Assembly: GCF_004135935.1 (NCBI RefSeq)
Contig: NZ_CP025086.1
Coordinates: forward strand, 1,178,001 to 1,242,000
Reading direction: 5' to 3'
Source of the DNA: Methylovirgula ligni
GTDB lineage: Bacteria > Pseudomonadota > Alphaproteobacteria > Rhizobiales > Beijerinckiaceae
DNA length: 64,000 nucleotides
Below the pieces are notes generated by a model, which was given only the letters and a program-made list of their open reading frames with translations, was not told where the DNA came from and did not search any database. Made by a program: the position numbers and the translations under genes. Below, piece by piece: positions 11,291-21,224 of the stretch (its first letter is position 1; each line of letters opens with the position of its first letter).

Positions 11291-11402
11291 AGCATGTTCC
11301 GAAAAAGTTGTGCGACTTTTTCGATCGGAACGTGCTCCAACATCATGAATTGGCGCGATTTCTTATCGACCGGATGAGTCCATCCGGTCCGAAAGCGCGC
11401 TA
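11288..11402. repeat. Intergenic inverted-repeat element (family B)
   Basis: GAGCATGTTCCGA-AAAAAGT ... ACTTTTT-CGATCGGAACGTGCTC forms a long imperfect hairpin (11291-11337). It is followed by a second half with CCGGATGAGTCCATCCGG and TCCGAAAGCGCGCTAA. Related sequence occurs near 24228-24310 and 33838-33905. The layout resembles the dispersed 'GAGCATGTTCCGAAAA' elements of Rhizobiales. It lies between the DUF2237 gene and carB. Confidence 0.7.
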
Positions 11403-11536
11403 AAAGCCGGGGGGGTTCACAGGGCGGCTTTTCTTCTTTAGAGCAATTCCTCTAGCCCTTAATTCGCAATTTTTGCCGCCCCGTCCTCTCGGTGGCGGCC
11501 TTCCGGCGCGCCCGGACGAGGAGACAAAGCCCACCT

Positions 11537-14500
11537 ATGCCCCGCCGGACGGATATTTCGACCATCATGATCATCGGCGCCGGTCCCATCGTGATCGGCC
11601 AGGCCTGCGAATTCGACTATTCCGGCACCCAGGCCTGCAAGGCCCTGCGCGAGGAAGGCTATCGGATCGTCCTCGTCAATTCCAATCCGGCGACGATCAT
11701 GACCGACCCGGATATGGCCGACCGCACCTATGTCGAGCCGATCACACCCGAGGTCGTCGCCAAGATCATTGCCAAGGAGCGCGATGCCGTGCCCGGCGGC
11801 TTCGCGCTGCTGCCGACCATGGGCGGCCAGACGGCGCTTAATTGCGCGCTGTCGCTGACCAAGATGGGGGTGCTCGAAAAATACAATGTCGAGATGATCG
11901 GCGCGACCGCCGAGGCCATCGACAAGGCGGAGGATCGCGAACGTTTCCGCGAGGCGATGTCGCGCATCGGCCTTTCGACGCCGCGCTCGCATCAGATCAA
12001 GACGCTCTCCCAGGCGCTGGCGATTCTGGACGATATCGGCCTGCCGGCCATCATCCGGCCCTCCTTCACCATGGGCGGCACGGGCGGCGGCATTGCCTAC
12101 AACAAGCAGGAGTTCATCGAAATCATCGAGCGCGGCATCGACGCCTCGCCGACCAATGAAGTGCTGGTCGAGGAGAGCGTGCTCGGCTGGAAGGAATTCG
12201 AGATGGAGGTCGTCCGCGACACAGCGGACAATTGCATCATCATCTGCTCGATCGAGAACATCGATCCGATGGGCATCCACACCGGCGATTCGATCACCGT
12301 CGCCCCGGCGCTGACGCTCACCGACAAGGAATATCAGGTGATGCGCGATGCCTCGATCGCGGTGCTGCGCGAGATCGGCGTCGAAACCGGCGGCTCGAAC
12401 GTGCAGTTCGCCGTCAACCCCGAGAACGGGCGCCTCATCGTCATCGAGATGAACCCGCGCGTCTCGCGCTCCTCGGCCCTCGCGTCCAAGGCGACCGGCT
12501 TTCCGATCGCCAAGGTCGCGGCCAAACTGGCGGTCGGCTATACGCTCGATGAGATCGCCAACGACATCACCGGCGGTGCGACGCCGGCCTCCTTCGAGCC
12601 GACGATCGATTACATCGTCACCAAGGTGCCGCGCTTCGCCTTCGAGAAATTCCCCGGCGCCGAGCCGTTGCTGACGACGGCGATGAAATCGGTCGGCGAG
12701 GCCATGGCGATCGGCCGCACGTTCGCCGAGAGCCTGCAGAAGGCGCTGCGTTCGCTCGAAATCGGCCTCACCGGCCTCGACGAAGTCGAGATCGAGGGGC
12801 TCGAACGCGACGACGACAAGAAGGTTCTGCGCGCCGCGCTGGGGCGGCCGACGCCGGATCGCCTGCTCGTCGCCGCGCAGGCGCTGCGGTATGGCATGAG
12901 CCTCGATGAAATCCACGAGGCCTGCAAGATCGACCGCTGGTTTCTCGCTCGCATCCAAGAGATCATCGAACTTGAAGCGAAAGTGCGGGCGCGCGGCCTG
13001 CCGCAGGATGCCGATAATCTGCGGATGCTGAAGGCGGCGGGCTTTTCCGACACGCGGCTCGCGACGCTCGCGGGCACCGACGAGGCGAGCGTGCGGGCGC
13101 TACGGCACGAACACGGCGTGCGGCCCGTCTTCAAGCGGATCGACACCTGCGCGGCGGAATTCGCCTCCCCCACCGCTTACATGTATTCGACCTATGAGAC
13201 GCCGTTCGCCGGCGTTCCCGCCAGCGAAGCGCTGCCGTCGTCGCGCGAGAAAATCGTCATCCTCGGCGGCGGCCCCAACCGCATAGGCCAGGGCATCGAG
13301 TTCGACTATTGCTGCTGTCACGCGAGCTTTGCTTTGCGCGCCGCGGGCTACGAGACGATCATGATCAATTGCAATCCGGAGACGGTGTCGACGGATTACG
13401 ATACGTCGGACCGACTCTATTTTGAGCCGCTGACCGCCGAGGACGTGCTCGAAATCCTCGACGTCGAGCGCTCGGTCGGGCGGCTGCGCGGCGCCATCGT
13501 CCAGTTCGGTGGCCAGACACCGCTGAAGCTTGCCTATGCGTTACAGCAGGCGGAGATCCCGATCCTCGGCACCAGCGTCGATTCGATCGATCTCGCGGAA
13601 GACCGCGACCGCTTCAAGCGGCTGCTCGACAAGCTCGGCCTTAAACAGCCGATGAACGGCATCGCCTATTCGGTCGAGCAATCGCGGCTTGTCGCCGCCG
13701 ACCTCGGCCTGCCGCTTGTCGTGCGGCCCTCCTATGTGCTTGGCGGGCGGGCGATGGCGATCATTCATGACGCCTCGGCCTTCGACGATTACCTGCTGGA
13801 GACGCTGCCCGGTCTCGTCCCCTCGGATGTGAAGGCGCGCTATCCCAACGACAAGACGGGGCAGATCAACACTGTTCTTGGCAAGAATCCGCTGCTCTTC
13901 GACCGCTATCTTTCGGATGCGGTCGAGATCGATGTCGATGCGCTTTGCGATGGCAAGGATGTTTTCATCTGCGGCATCATGGAGCATATCGAAGAGGCGG
14001 GCATCCATTCCGGCGACAGCGCCTGCTCGCTGCCGCCGCATTCGTTGCCGCCCGAGACGATCGCGCGGGTCGAGGATGTGGCGCGCAGACTGGCCCTGGC
14101 GCTCGACGTCGGCGGCCTGATGAACGTCCAGCTCGCCCTGAAGGATGGCGAAATCTATGTCCTCGAGGTGAATCCCCGCGCCTCGCGCACCGTGCCCTTC
14201 GTCGCCAAGGTGATCGGCATCCCGATCGCCAAGATCGCGGCGCGGCTGATGGCCGGCGAAAGTCTCGCAAGCTTCCATCTGGCGCCGAAGCCGCTCAACC
14301 ATGTGGGCGTCAAGGAAGCGGTGTTTCCGTTCGCGCGCTTCCCCGGTGTCGACACTGTGCTCGGCCCGGAAATGCGCTCGACCGGCGAGGTCATCGGCCT
14401 CGACAAATCCTTCGCCATCGCCTTCGCCAAGAGCCAGCTCGGCGGCGGCACCAAAGTGCCGGTCAGCGGTACGGTCTTCGTGTCGGTCCGCGATGCCGAC

Positions 14501-14872
14501 AAGCCGCGCATCGTCCCGGCGGTCAGGCAATTGCTCGGACTCGGGTTCACCTTCTGCGCGACGGGCGGCACGGCCCGCTTTCTCGAAAGCCAGGGCATCC
14601 CGATGCAGAAGGTCAACAAAGTGTCGGAGGGCCGCCCGCATATCGTCGATACGATCAAGAACGGCGGCGTCCAGCTCGTCTTCAATACGACCGAGGGCGC
14701 GCAGGCTTTGGCCGATTCGCGCTCGCTCCGGCGTGCGGCCCTGCTGCATAAGGTGCCTTATTATACGACGCTTGCCGGGGCGATTGCCGCCACGCAGGCG
14801 ATCGCCGGCTATAAGGCCGGCGACCTGGAGGTGAGGGCGCTGCAGGATTATTTCGCCGACAGCAGCGAATAA
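11537..14872 (+). CDS. carB: Carbamoyl-phosphate synthase large subunit
   Basis: 1111 aa. It forms carbamoyl phosphate from bicarbonate, ATP and ammonia channelled from CarA, for arginine and pyrimidine synthesis. Two homologous halves are visible, each starting with a nucleotide-binding loop: [21 protein letters not shown] and [21 protein letters not shown]. Each is followed by an ATP-grasp domain with an [18 protein letters not shown] or [18 protein letters not shown] active site. The C-terminal MGS-like allosteric domain starts about residue 970 ([11 protein letters not shown]). The ATG at 11537 gives the family N-terminus MPRRTDIS, with GAGGAGAC upstream. carA is not in the window. A 350-bp gap separates it from greA. 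Confidence 0.97.
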   Translation: MPRRTDISTIMIIGAGPIVIGQACEFDYSGTQACKALREEGYRIVLVNSNPATIMTDPDMADRTYVEPITPEVVAKIIAKERDAVPGGFALLPTMGGQTALNCALSLTKMGVLEKYNVEMIGATAEAIDKAEDRERFREAMSRIGLSTPRSHQIKTLSQALAILDDIGLPAIIRPSFTMGGTGGGIAYNKQEFIEIIERGIDASPTNEVLVEESVLGWKEFEMEVVRDTADNCIIICSIENIDPMGIHTGDSITVAPALTLTDKEYQVMRDASIAVLREIGVETGGSNVQFAVNPENGRLIVIEMNPRVSRSSALASKATGFPIAKVAAKLAVGYTLDEIANDITGGATPASFEPTIDYIVTKVPRFAFEKFPGAEPLLTTAMKSVGEAMAIGRTFAESLQKALRSLEIGLTGLDEVEIEGLERDDDKKVLRAALGRPTPDRLLVAAQALRYGMSLDEIHEACKIDRWFLARIQEIIELEAKVRARGLPQDADNLRMLKAAGFSDTRLATLAGTDEASVRALRHEHGVRPVFKRIDTCAAEFASPTAYMYSTYETPFAGVPASEALPSSREKIVILGGGPNRIGQGIEFDYCCCHASFALRAAGYETIMINCNPETVSTDYDTSDRLYFEPLTAEDVLEILDVERSVGRLRGAIVQFGGQTPLKLAYALQQAEIPILGTSVDSIDLAEDRDRFKRLLDKLGLKQPMNGIAYSVEQSRLVAADLGLPLVVRPSYVLGGRAMAIIHDASAFDDYLLETLPGLVPSDVKARYPNDKTGQINTVLGKNPLLFDRYLSDAVEIDVDALCDGKDVFICGIMEHIEEAGIHSGDSACSLPPHSLPPETIARVEDVARRLALALDVGGLMNVQLALKDGEIYVLEVNPRASRTVPFVAKVIGIPIAKIAARLMAGESLASFHLAPKPLNHVGVKEAVFPFARFPGVDTVLGPEMRSTGEVIGLDKSFAIAFAKSQLGGGTKVPVSGTVFVSVRDADKPRIVPAVRQLLGLGFTFCATGGTARFLESQGIPMQKVNKVSEGRPHIVDTIKNGGVQLVFNTTEGAQALADSRSLRRAALLHKVPYYTTLAGAIAATQAIAGYKAGDLEVRALQDYFADSSE

Positions 14873-15221
14873 ATTAAGTAAGCACCTGAATAAAATAGCG
14901 TTTTTGGCAGAAATTCTTCACGGCCGGCGGCCGTGCGAGGCGGGCGCGACATTCGGGCACAGGCCCGGCGGCGGCGTCGGGCCTCCGGATTTACAATTGC
15001 AACCTTCGCTTTTCGCGGAAAGAATAGGCTGGAACATCTGATCCGGCCGCTGCCCCTCGATAGGAGCGCGCGGCACAAGATCCTGTTTCGGGAATCGTAG
15101 AACAGCGGGCGCGCCTGGTGCGCTCCGCCGAGGTTGCTATCCGCCGCGCTTCAGCCGCGCGGCCAGAATATCGAATTTCAACGAACGCCGGCGAGCGCCG
15201 GCCTGGAGAGAGATCGAGAGA
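14873..15221. other. Intergenic region between carB and greA, 349 bp
   Basis: No coding frame supported. Several GC-rich hairpins are visible: CACGGCC-GGC-GGCCGTG near 14930, GCCCGG...TCGGGC near 14963-14985, and GCCGGCGAGCGCCGGC just before greA (about 15188-15204). The last sits in the greA leader. No T-tract terminator follows carB. Confidence 0.5.
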
Positions 15222-15695
15222 ATGGAAAGGATTCCGATGACCGGGCAGGGCTATACGGCTTTGTCGGAGGAGTTGAAGCATCGCCAGCAGGTGGAGCGCC
15301 CGCGCATCATCCAGGCGATTGCCGAGGCGCGTTCGCATGGCGACCTGTCGGAAAATGCCGAATATCATGCCGCCAAGGAGGCGCAATCGCTGAACGAAGG
15401 GCGCGTCGCCGAGCTTGAGGACAAGCTTTCGCGCGCCGAAGTCATCGATGTCTCGAAGCTTTCCGGCAATACGGTCAAGTTTGGCGCGACGGTCACGCTC
15501 GTCGATGAGGATACGGAAGAGAAGAAGGTCTACCAGATCGTCGGCGAGAGCGAGGCCGATGTGAAATCCGGCCGCGTCTCGATCACCTCACCGACCGCGC
15601 GCGCGCTGATCGGCAAGAAGGAAGGTGATTCCGTCGAGGTCAACACGCCCGGCGGCGGCAAGAGCTACGAAGTCTTGAAGGTGGCCTTTCGGTAA
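15222..15695 (+). CDS. greA: Transcription elongation factor GreA
   Basis: 157 aa. It binds RNA polymerase through the secondary channel and stimulates cleavage of backtracked transcripts. An N-terminal coiled coil (residues 1-75) carries the signature [19 protein letters not shown] with the acidic tip residues. The C-terminal FKBP-like domain (residues 80-157) ends in [16 protein letters not shown] at the start matches the family, and GAGAGA lies upstream. Carriage next to carB is common in Rhizobiales. Confidence 0.96.
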   Translation: MERIPMTGQGYTALSEELKHRQQVERPRIIQAIAEARSHGDLSENAEYHAAKEAQSLNEGRVAELEDKLSRAEVIDVSKLSGNTVKFGATVTLVDEDTEEKKVYQIVGESEADVKSGRVSITSPTARALIGKKEGDSVEVNTPGGGKSYEVLKVAFR

Positions 15696-15702
15696 GCAAG
15701 CA

Positions 15703-16602
15703 TCAGGCGGCGGATATTTCCTCGCTGGCCGCCCCGATACCGCGCAGGCGCAGCGCGTCGCGCGCCGGCGGCGCGCCGAACATGCGGGCATATTCGCGGC
15801 TGAACTGCGAGGCGCTCTCGTAGCCGACCGCATAGGCCGCGCGGGTCGCGTCGGGGTTGGCGATCATCAATTGGCGGGCCTGCTGCAGCCGCAGCGTCTT
15901 CTGATATTGCAGCGGGCTCATCGTCGTCGCCGCCTTGAAATGGCGATGGAATGAGGCCGTGCTCATTCCCGCCAGGCTGGCGAGCGATTCGATCTGCAGG
16001 GATGCGTTGTAATTTTCCCTGATCCAGCCGATGGCCTTGCGGATCTGCGAGAGCCGGCTGTCGGTCGTCACGATCTGGCGCAGCACATAGCCCTGCGGGC
16101 CTTGCAGAAGCCGATACAGAATCTCCCGCTCGCAAAGCGGCGCGAGGACGGCGATATCCTGCGGCGCTTCGATCAGACGCAAGAGCCGCAGCCAGGCATC
16201 GAGGAAGGGCGCCGTGACGGGGCTCACCGCGAAACCGGCGCCAGCCGTCTCGCGGCCGCCGGGCACGTCGGGAATCAGCGCGGCGAGGCTTTGCCAGTCG
16301 AGCGTGAGGGAGAGGCCGAGATAGGGCTGTGCGGCGCTCGCCTCGATGATCCGTCCCGTGACCGGCAATTCGACCGTGGCGATGAAATAGTTCGCCGGGT
16401 CGTAACGCAGTACCTGATCGCCGATCATGATCTGTTTCGCGCCTTGCAGGACGAGACAGAGTTTCGGCTCGAAGAGGCCCGCCGAGATTTCCGTCGGCGC
16501 GCATCCTCTATGGATCGCGACCCGCGGGATTGGCGTCTCCTGATGCCGGCCTCCGGCATGGCGCGCGGCCAGGGCGCGCAAAAGCTCTAGTTCTTCAGCC
16601 AT
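15703..16602 (-). CDS. AraC-family transcriptional regulator
   Basis: 299 aa. Residues 20-165 resemble the AraC_N (PF06719-type) ligand-sensing domain (PKLCLVLQGAKQIMIGDQVLRYDPANYFI). Residues 185-285 hold the two helix-turn-helix motifs of the AraC DNA-binding domain (IESLASLAGMSTASFHRHFK and AAYAVGYESASQFSREYARMFG). It is divergently placed from the SDR gene at 16768, with a 165-bp shared region, so it probably regulates that gene, as in many AraC_N/oxidoreductase pairs. The inducer is unknown. Confidence 0.9.
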   Translation of the reverse strand: MAEELELLRALAARHAGGRHQETPIPRVAIHRGCAPTEISAGLFEPKLCLVLQGAKQIMIGDQVLRYDPANYFIATVELPVTGRIIEASAAQPYLGLSLTLDWQSLAALIPDVPGGRETAGAGFAVSPVTAPFLDAWLRLLRLIEAPQDIAVLAPLCEREILYRLLQGPQGYVLRQIVTTDSRLSQIRKAIGWIRENYNASLQIESLASLAGMSTASFHRHFKAATTMSPLQYQKTLRLQQARQLMIANPDATRAAYAVGYESASQFSREYARMFGAPPARDALRLRGIGAASEEISAA

Positions 16603-16767
16603 GAAGCTGACATTGGCGCAGCGGCCGGGAAGGGCAAGGCATTTCCGGCCCCAAGCGCAATCTTTTGAGAGGATTAGGCAAGAGATCGACGCAATCGCGA
16701 GCGCGGATCAATCTGCGGTCCTCCAGATAGAGCGTGAACCGACAACCAATTCATGAGGGAAATGAGC

Positions 16768-17733
16768 ATGAGCAAGCAATTTGGCGCCGAATCCACGACC
16801 GACGAGGTGCTCGCGGGTGTCGATCTGCGTGGCAAACGCATCCTCGTCACCGGCGTCTCGGCCGGCCTCGGCACCGAGACGGCGCGCGCATTGGCGGCGC
16901 ACGGCGCGGAAGTCGTCGGTGCCGCGCGCGATCTCGACAAGGCGCGCGCCGCGACGCAGGAGGTCCGCGCGCAAGCCAAAGCCGCCGGCGGCGGGCTCGA
17001 ATTGATCGAACTCGACCTCGCCTCGCTCGCCGATGTCCGGGCCGCGGCCGATGCGCTGGTGGCCGATGGCCGCACATTCGATCTCGTCATCGCGAATGCC
17101 GGGGTCATGGCCTGCCCCAAGAGCTTCACCAAGGACGGGTTCGAGATGCAGTTCGGCACCAATCATCTAGGCCATTTCGTCTTCGTCAACCGCATCGTCT
17201 CGTTGTTCAAACCGGGCTCGCGGCTGGTGAACCTGTCGTCAGCCGGGCATCGCTACAGTGACGTCAATCTCGACGATCCGAATTTCGAGCATACGGAATA
17301 TACGGAATTCGGCGCCTATGGCCGCTCGAAGACGGCAAATATTCTGTTCGCCGTCGAATTCGATCGGCGCCACAAGGCCGCGGGCATCCGCGCGACGGCG
17401 GTTCATCCGGGCGGCATCCAGACCGAGCTCGGCCGCCATCTGGCGCCGGGCGCTCTTGAGCAAATGCTCGAGAGAATCAATGCCGAGCGCCCGGCCGGCG
17501 CACCGCCGTTCAAGTTCAAGTCCATTCCGCAAGGCGCCGCGACCACCGTCTGGGCGGGCGTTGTTGCGCCAGCCGAGGAGGTTGGCGGTCTTTATTGCGA
17601 AGACTGCCATGTCGCCGAACTGGTCGACGGCGCTTCGCTGATGAGCCGCGGCGTGCGTCCCTATGCGCTCGATCCCGCGCACGCCAAGGCGCTCTGGGCC
17701 AAGAGCGAGGAAATGGTGGGCGAGAAATTCTGA
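16768..17733 (+). CDS. Short-chain dehydrogenase/reductase (SDR)
   Basis: 321 aa. A Rossmann fold with the glycine motif TGVSAGLGTETARAL near residue 30, NAGVMACP, and the catalytic serine in NLSSAGHRYSD, with YGRSKTANILF supplying Tyr and Lys. This is the retinol-dehydrogenase/WW-domain-oxidoreductase-like SDR group; the substrate is unknown. Of three ATGs (16753, 16762, 16768) the last is best spaced from GAGGGAA at 16756-16762. Divergent from the AraC regulator, its probable controller. Confidence 0.88.
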   Translation: MSKQFGAESTTDEVLAGVDLRGKRILVTGVSAGLGTETARALAAHGAEVVGAARDLDKARAATQEVRAQAKAAGGGLELIELDLASLADVRAAADALVADGRTFDLVIANAGVMACPKSFTKDGFEMQFGTNHLGHFVFVNRIVSLFKPGSRLVNLSSAGHRYSDVNLDDPNFEHTEYTEFGAYGRSKTANILFAVEFDRRHKAAGIRATAVHPGGIQTELGRHLAPGALEQMLERINAERPAGAPPFKFKSIPQGAATTVWAGVVAPAEEVGGLYCEDCHVAELVDGASLMSRGVRPYALDPAHAKALWAKSEEMVGEKF

Positions 17734-17756
17734 TCGCCAACATCATCGCAAGGCGC

Positions 17757-17852
17757 GGTGCGGCGAAGCAATCCGGGCGTTGTCCTGGATTGCTTCGCGG
17801 AGTTTATCATTGGGCCGGCCAAAGGCCGGACCCGATGGCGCGCAATGACCGG
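17757..17852. repeat. Palindromic intergenic repeat (family A), second copy
   Basis: GCGAAGCAATCC ... GGATTGCTTCGC forms the inner palindrome. It is followed by GGCCGGCCAAAGGCCGG and a terminal CGCGCAATGACC. This matches the organisation of the element at 2160-2234. It lies between two convergent genes and could fold into a terminator-like structure, though no T-tract is seen. Confidence 0.7.
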
Positions 17853-17853
17853 T

Positions 17854-19167
17854 TTAGCTCGGCGAAGGCGCCTGCGGTCCGCCAAGCGGCGTGACGCGCA
17901 GCGTCGTGAGCCGGTTGCGGATCTTGCGCAGCACTTCGAAGCGGAAATTGTGGAAGGTGAAGACCTGTCCCACTTCGGGGATGGCGCGGGCCTCGTGGAT
18001 AACGAGGCCGGCGATCGTCGTCGCCTCCTCGTCCGGCAATTGCCAGCCGAGGACGCGGTTGAGATCGCGGATCGGCACGGAGCCCTCGACGGTGACGGAG
18101 CCGTCGGGATTCTGCCGCACGCCGAGCGCGACCGGGTCGTGCTCATCGGCAATGTCGCCGACGATTTCTTCGAGAATATCCTCGAGCGTGACGAGGCCGA
18201 GAACGACGCCATATTCATCGACGACGAGCGCGAAGTGAATCTTGCGCTTCAGAAAGGCCTGAAGCTGGTCCTGCAGGCTCGTCGTGTTGGGCACATACCA
18301 GGCATCAAGCGCGACATCCTCGATCTTCACATGCGAGATGTCGCCGCCTGAATCCTCGATCGCGCGCAGCAGATCCTTGGCGTGCAGAACGCCGATGATG
18401 TTGTCGGGCTCGCCGCGCCAGATGGGCACCCGCGAATAGGGCGAGCCGACCACCGCATGGAGAAACTCGTGCGGCGTCAGATCGGCGTCGATCGTGTACA
18501 TTTTTGTCCGGTGTACCATCGCGTCCTCGACGGTGAGTTCGCGGAGATCAAGCAGCCCGCCGAACATATCGCGTTCGGTGCGCTGCACGCCGCCTTCCCG
18601 GTGCATAAGATCCACGGTGCTCTTCAGTTCCTCGTGGCCGGACAGAAGCGCGTGGTGGACCTTGGTGTCGATGCCGACAAGCTTAAGCAGACCCTGGATG
18701 AGGGTTTCGATGGCGGCGAGAATCGGTCCGAAAATGGCGACGAAGAAGCCGATAGCCGGCGCGACGGTGAGCGAGAACCTGTCGGGGTAATTGATCGCCA
18801 GGGTCTTCGGCAGGATTTCCGCGAAGACGAGCAGGAGCAGCGTCATCAGGCCGGTGGCATAGATCACGCCGCGATAGCCGAAGATGGCTTCGAGCACGCT
18901 GGTCAGAAACGCCGAGGAGCCGATGCTGACAAGCGTATTGCCGAGCAGGATCGCGCCGATCAGCCGGTCCCGCTTGGCGAGCAGGTGGTTGACCCGCAGG
19001 GCGTTACGGTCGCCGCCCTTTTCGAGCGCGTGCATGCGGGCGCGCGAGGCGGCCGTCAGCGCCGTCTCCGAGCCGTTGAAGAAGGCCGCCATGAAAATAC
19101 AGAAGATGACGATGCCGGCGGCAATCCAGAGATTGAGCGTCACTCCGTCGGCGTGAGCGCCGTGCAT
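17854..19167 (-). CDS. CorC/HlyC-type transporter (CNNM DUF21 + CBS pair)
   Basis: 437 aa. The DUF21 transmembrane domain (residues 10-195) contains FFNGSETALTAASRARMHALE and four hydrophobic segments. Two CBS domains (about residues 215-340) include TKMYTIDADLTPHEFL and LVVDEYGVVLGLVTLEDILEEIVGDI. A CorC_HlyC domain (about residues 355-435) closes the protein. The family is implicated in Mg2+/Co2+ export; older names call it hemolysin. Its ATG is 16 bp downstream of the aroKB stop, so they probably form one operon, as often seen in Rhizobiales. Confidence 0.92.
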   Translation of the reverse strand: MHGAHADGVTLNLWIAAGIVIFCIFMAAFFNGSETALTAASRARMHALEKGGDRNALRVNHLLAKRDRLIGAILLGNTLVSIGSSAFLTSVLEAIFGYRGVIYATGLMTLLLLVFAEILPKTLAINYPDRFSLTVAPAIGFFVAIFGPILAAIETLIQGLLKLVGIDTKVHHALLSGHEELKSTVDLMHREGGVQRTERDMFGGLLDLRELTVEDAMVHRTKMYTIDADLTPHEFLHAVVGSPYSRVPIWRGEPDNIIGVLHAKDLLRAIEDSGGDISHVKIEDVALDAWYVPNTTSLQDQLQAFLKRKIHFALVVDEYGVVLGLVTLEDILEEIVGDIADEHDPVALGVRQNPDGSVTVEGSVPIRDLNRVLGWQLPDEEATTIAGLVIHEARAIPEVGQVFTFHNFRFEVLRKIRNRLTTLRVTPLGGPQAPSPS

Positions 19168-19183
19168 GATTGAGATTCCCGTC

Positions 19184-20944
19184 TTACGGCGCGTTGAGTT
19201 CGGTCGCGAGGAAGGCGCGCACATCCGCCGCTGCGACATCGCGAGCGATGAAGCTTCGGCCGATGCCATGCGCCAGGATGAAAGTCAGCACCCCGCGTTG
19301 CACTTTCTTGTCCTGGAACATGGCTTCGAGGATCGTCGATTCATCCGCATTCCAGTCCGGAATATCGCGGATCGCGGTTGGCAGGCCGACCGTGCGCAGA
19401 TGAGCGACGACACGCTCCGCCTCGGCCGCGCCGACAAGGCCGCGCGCGGCGGAGAAGCGGAAGGCGCAGGCGAGGCCAATCGCCACGGCCTCGCCGTGAA
19501 CCAGCCGGCGATTGTCGTAATGGACGATGTGCTCGAACGCATGAGCGAAGGTATGGCCGAGGTTGAGTAGCGCTCGCTCGCCCGCCTCGTGCTCGTCCGC
19601 GATCACTATCGCCGCCTTGGCGGCACAGCTTTTGGCGATGGCATGCACCTGGTCCGGGCCGCCGGCGAAGACGCCGCGCCAGTGGGTTTCGAGCCATTCG
19701 AAGAAGGCGCGGTCGTTGATGAGGCCGTATTTGACGACCTCGGCATAGCCGGCGCGAAATTCGCGTAAGGGCAGTGTCTTCAGCACTTGCGTATCGATGA
19801 GAACGAGGCGCGGCTGATGAAAGGCGCCGATGAGATTCTTGCCGTGCGTCGAATTGATTCCGGTCTTGCCGCCGACCGAGGAATCGACCTGCGCCAGAAG
19901 CGAGGTCGGAACCTGAATGAAACGCATGCCTCGCCGCACGCTCGCCGCGGCAAAGCCGGCGAGGTCGCCGACCACGCCGCCGCCGAGCGCGACAACGAGA
20001 TCGCCGCGCTCGAAACGACCGGCGATGATCGCGTCGCAGACTTTCTCGAATGTGGCATAGGATTTCGATTCTTCGCCGGGCGCGACGACGATGCTCTCAT
20101 GCCGGATACCGGCCGCCGTCAAAGCGGCTTCGACCGCCGGCAGATGCGCGCGCGCGACATTCTCGTCGGTGACGATGGCCAGCGCCGCGCCGGGTGCGAG
20201 CCGCGCGGCATGGGCGTCGATCTGCGGCAGGATCGCCTCGCCGATCAATATGTCGTAGCTGCGCCGGCCGAGCGCGACATTGACCTTTTCGAAGATGGCC
20301 GGCTTTTCCCGCACGTCATTCACACCCGCGTCCTCCGCACTTTCAGTGCCCAGATAGCTTTGCAATGTGGCGAGCAAATCCTCGACAACGGCATCATGCG
20401 GCCCCTCCTGCGAGATGATGGCGATGTCGGCCTCGGCATAGATCGGATAGCGCTCTTCCATCAACGTCTTCAGCACGCCCTCGGGGTCCGCGCTATGCAG
20501 GAGTGGGCGGTGGCCACGCTTGCGCACGCGCCGCCAAAGCACGTCGAGATCGGCTTTGAGCCAGATGGAAATGCCGTTCTCCTTGATCCGCGCGCGCGTG
20601 TCCTCGCTCATGAAGGCGCCGCCGCCCGTCGCGATCACGCGCGGGCCGCCGGTCAGAAGCCGTGCCATGACGCGGCGTTCGCCGTCGCGGAAATAAGGCT
20701 CGCCGTAACGGGCGAAAATCTCCGGGATCGGCATGTCGGCGGCGCGTTCCACCTCGGTATCGGAATCGACGAATTCGAGCCCAAGACTTTGTGCCAGCCG
20801 CCGCCCGATCGCCGATTTGCCCGAGCCCATCAGCCCGACGAGCACGACGGAGCGATGTCCCAAAGCCGCGGCGAGCGCTGCGGCCTCCGCAGTTAGCGGT
20901 GCGCTCTGGCCTTCCTCGCCGATGGATTTTATCGCGCCGGTCAT
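19184..20944 (-). CDS. aroKB: Fused shikimate kinase / 3-dehydroquinate synthase (AroK-AroB)
   Basis: 586 aa, one uninterrupted frame. Residues 30-200 are AroK: Walker A GLMGSGKS (37-44), DSDTEVE, the substrate residue set RYGEPYFRDGE and ATGGGAF, and lid HRPLL. After a linker (about residues 198-222) comes AroB: DENVARAHLP, EESKSYATFE, GGGVVGDLAGFAA, PTSLLAQVDSSVGGKTGIN and HGEAVAIGL. AroB converts DAHP to 3-dehydroquinate and AroK phosphorylates shikimate, non-consecutive steps of the same pathway. In most alphaproteobacteria aroK and aroB are adjacent separate genes. No internal stop or frameshift is seen. Confidence 0.95.
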   Translation of the reverse strand: MTGAIKSIGEEGQSAPLTAEAAALAAALGHRSVVLVGLMGSGKSAIGRRLAQSLGLEFVDSDTEVERAADMPIPEIFARYGEPYFRDGERRVMARLLTGGPRVIATGGGAFMSEDTRARIKENGISIWLKADLDVLWRRVRKRGHRPLLHSADPEGVLKTLMEERYPIYAEADIAIISQEGPHDAVVEDLLATLQSYLGTESAEDAGVNDVREKPAIFEKVNVALGRRSYDILIGEAILPQIDAHAARLAPGAALAIVTDENVARAHLPAVEAALTAAGIRHESIVVAPGEESKSYATFEKVCDAIIAGRFERGDLVVALGGGVVGDLAGFAAASVRRGMRFIQVPTSLLAQVDSSVGGKTGINSTHGKNLIGAFHQPRLVLIDTQVLKTLPLREFRAGYAEVVKYGLINDRAFFEWLETHWRGVFAGGPDQVHAIAKSCAAKAAIVIADEHEAGERALLNLGHTFAHAFEHIVHYDNRRLVHGEAVAIGLACAFRFSAARGLVGAAEAERVVAHLRTVGLPTAIRDIPDWNADESTILEAMFQDKKVQRGVLTFILAHGIGRSFIARDVAAADVRAFLATELNAP

Positions 20945-21074
20945 TTCCTTGCTGTATCACGGCGGAAAGGCAGTTTTAAGCGGGTGTTCCCCGGTGCCGA
21001 CCGGGCGGCAATATTTTAGCGCCTATTTTGATCTTAATATCGGTAAATTCAGCGATTCGCCTGGGAGTTCGGGG

Positions 21075-21218
21075 TTGCCCAGCCTGTTCCGGTTCATCTT
21101 CACCATCGCCGTGCTGGCGGGGCTCGTTTACCTCGGCATGCTGGCTCTGGTGACGTTTGTGACGCCCGAACCCCACGAAATCGTCCAGACCCTGCCCGCT
21201 TCGCGGCTCAACAAATAG
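21075..21218 (+). CDS. Small inner-membrane protein upstream of xerD
   Basis: 47 aa from TTG at 21075, chosen because GGGAG lies about 8 bases upstream and the protein then begins immediately before its single hydrophobic helix (FIFTIAVLAGLVYLGMLALVTFV). The tail PEPHEIVQTLPASRLNK matches a conserved short membrane protein next to xerD in Rhizobiales, sometimes misannotated as a histidine kinase. It ends 6 bp before xerD, so is cotranscribed. Function unknown. Confidence 0.7.
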   Translation: MPSLFRFIFTIAVLAGLVYLGMLALVTFVTPEPHEIVQTLPASRLNK

Positions 21219-21224
21219 GGCGGC

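Noticed and set aside
11459-14749. 499- and 402-codon open frames opposite carB
   Set aside because: Both are antisense shadows of a full-length CarB; no recognisable protein features.
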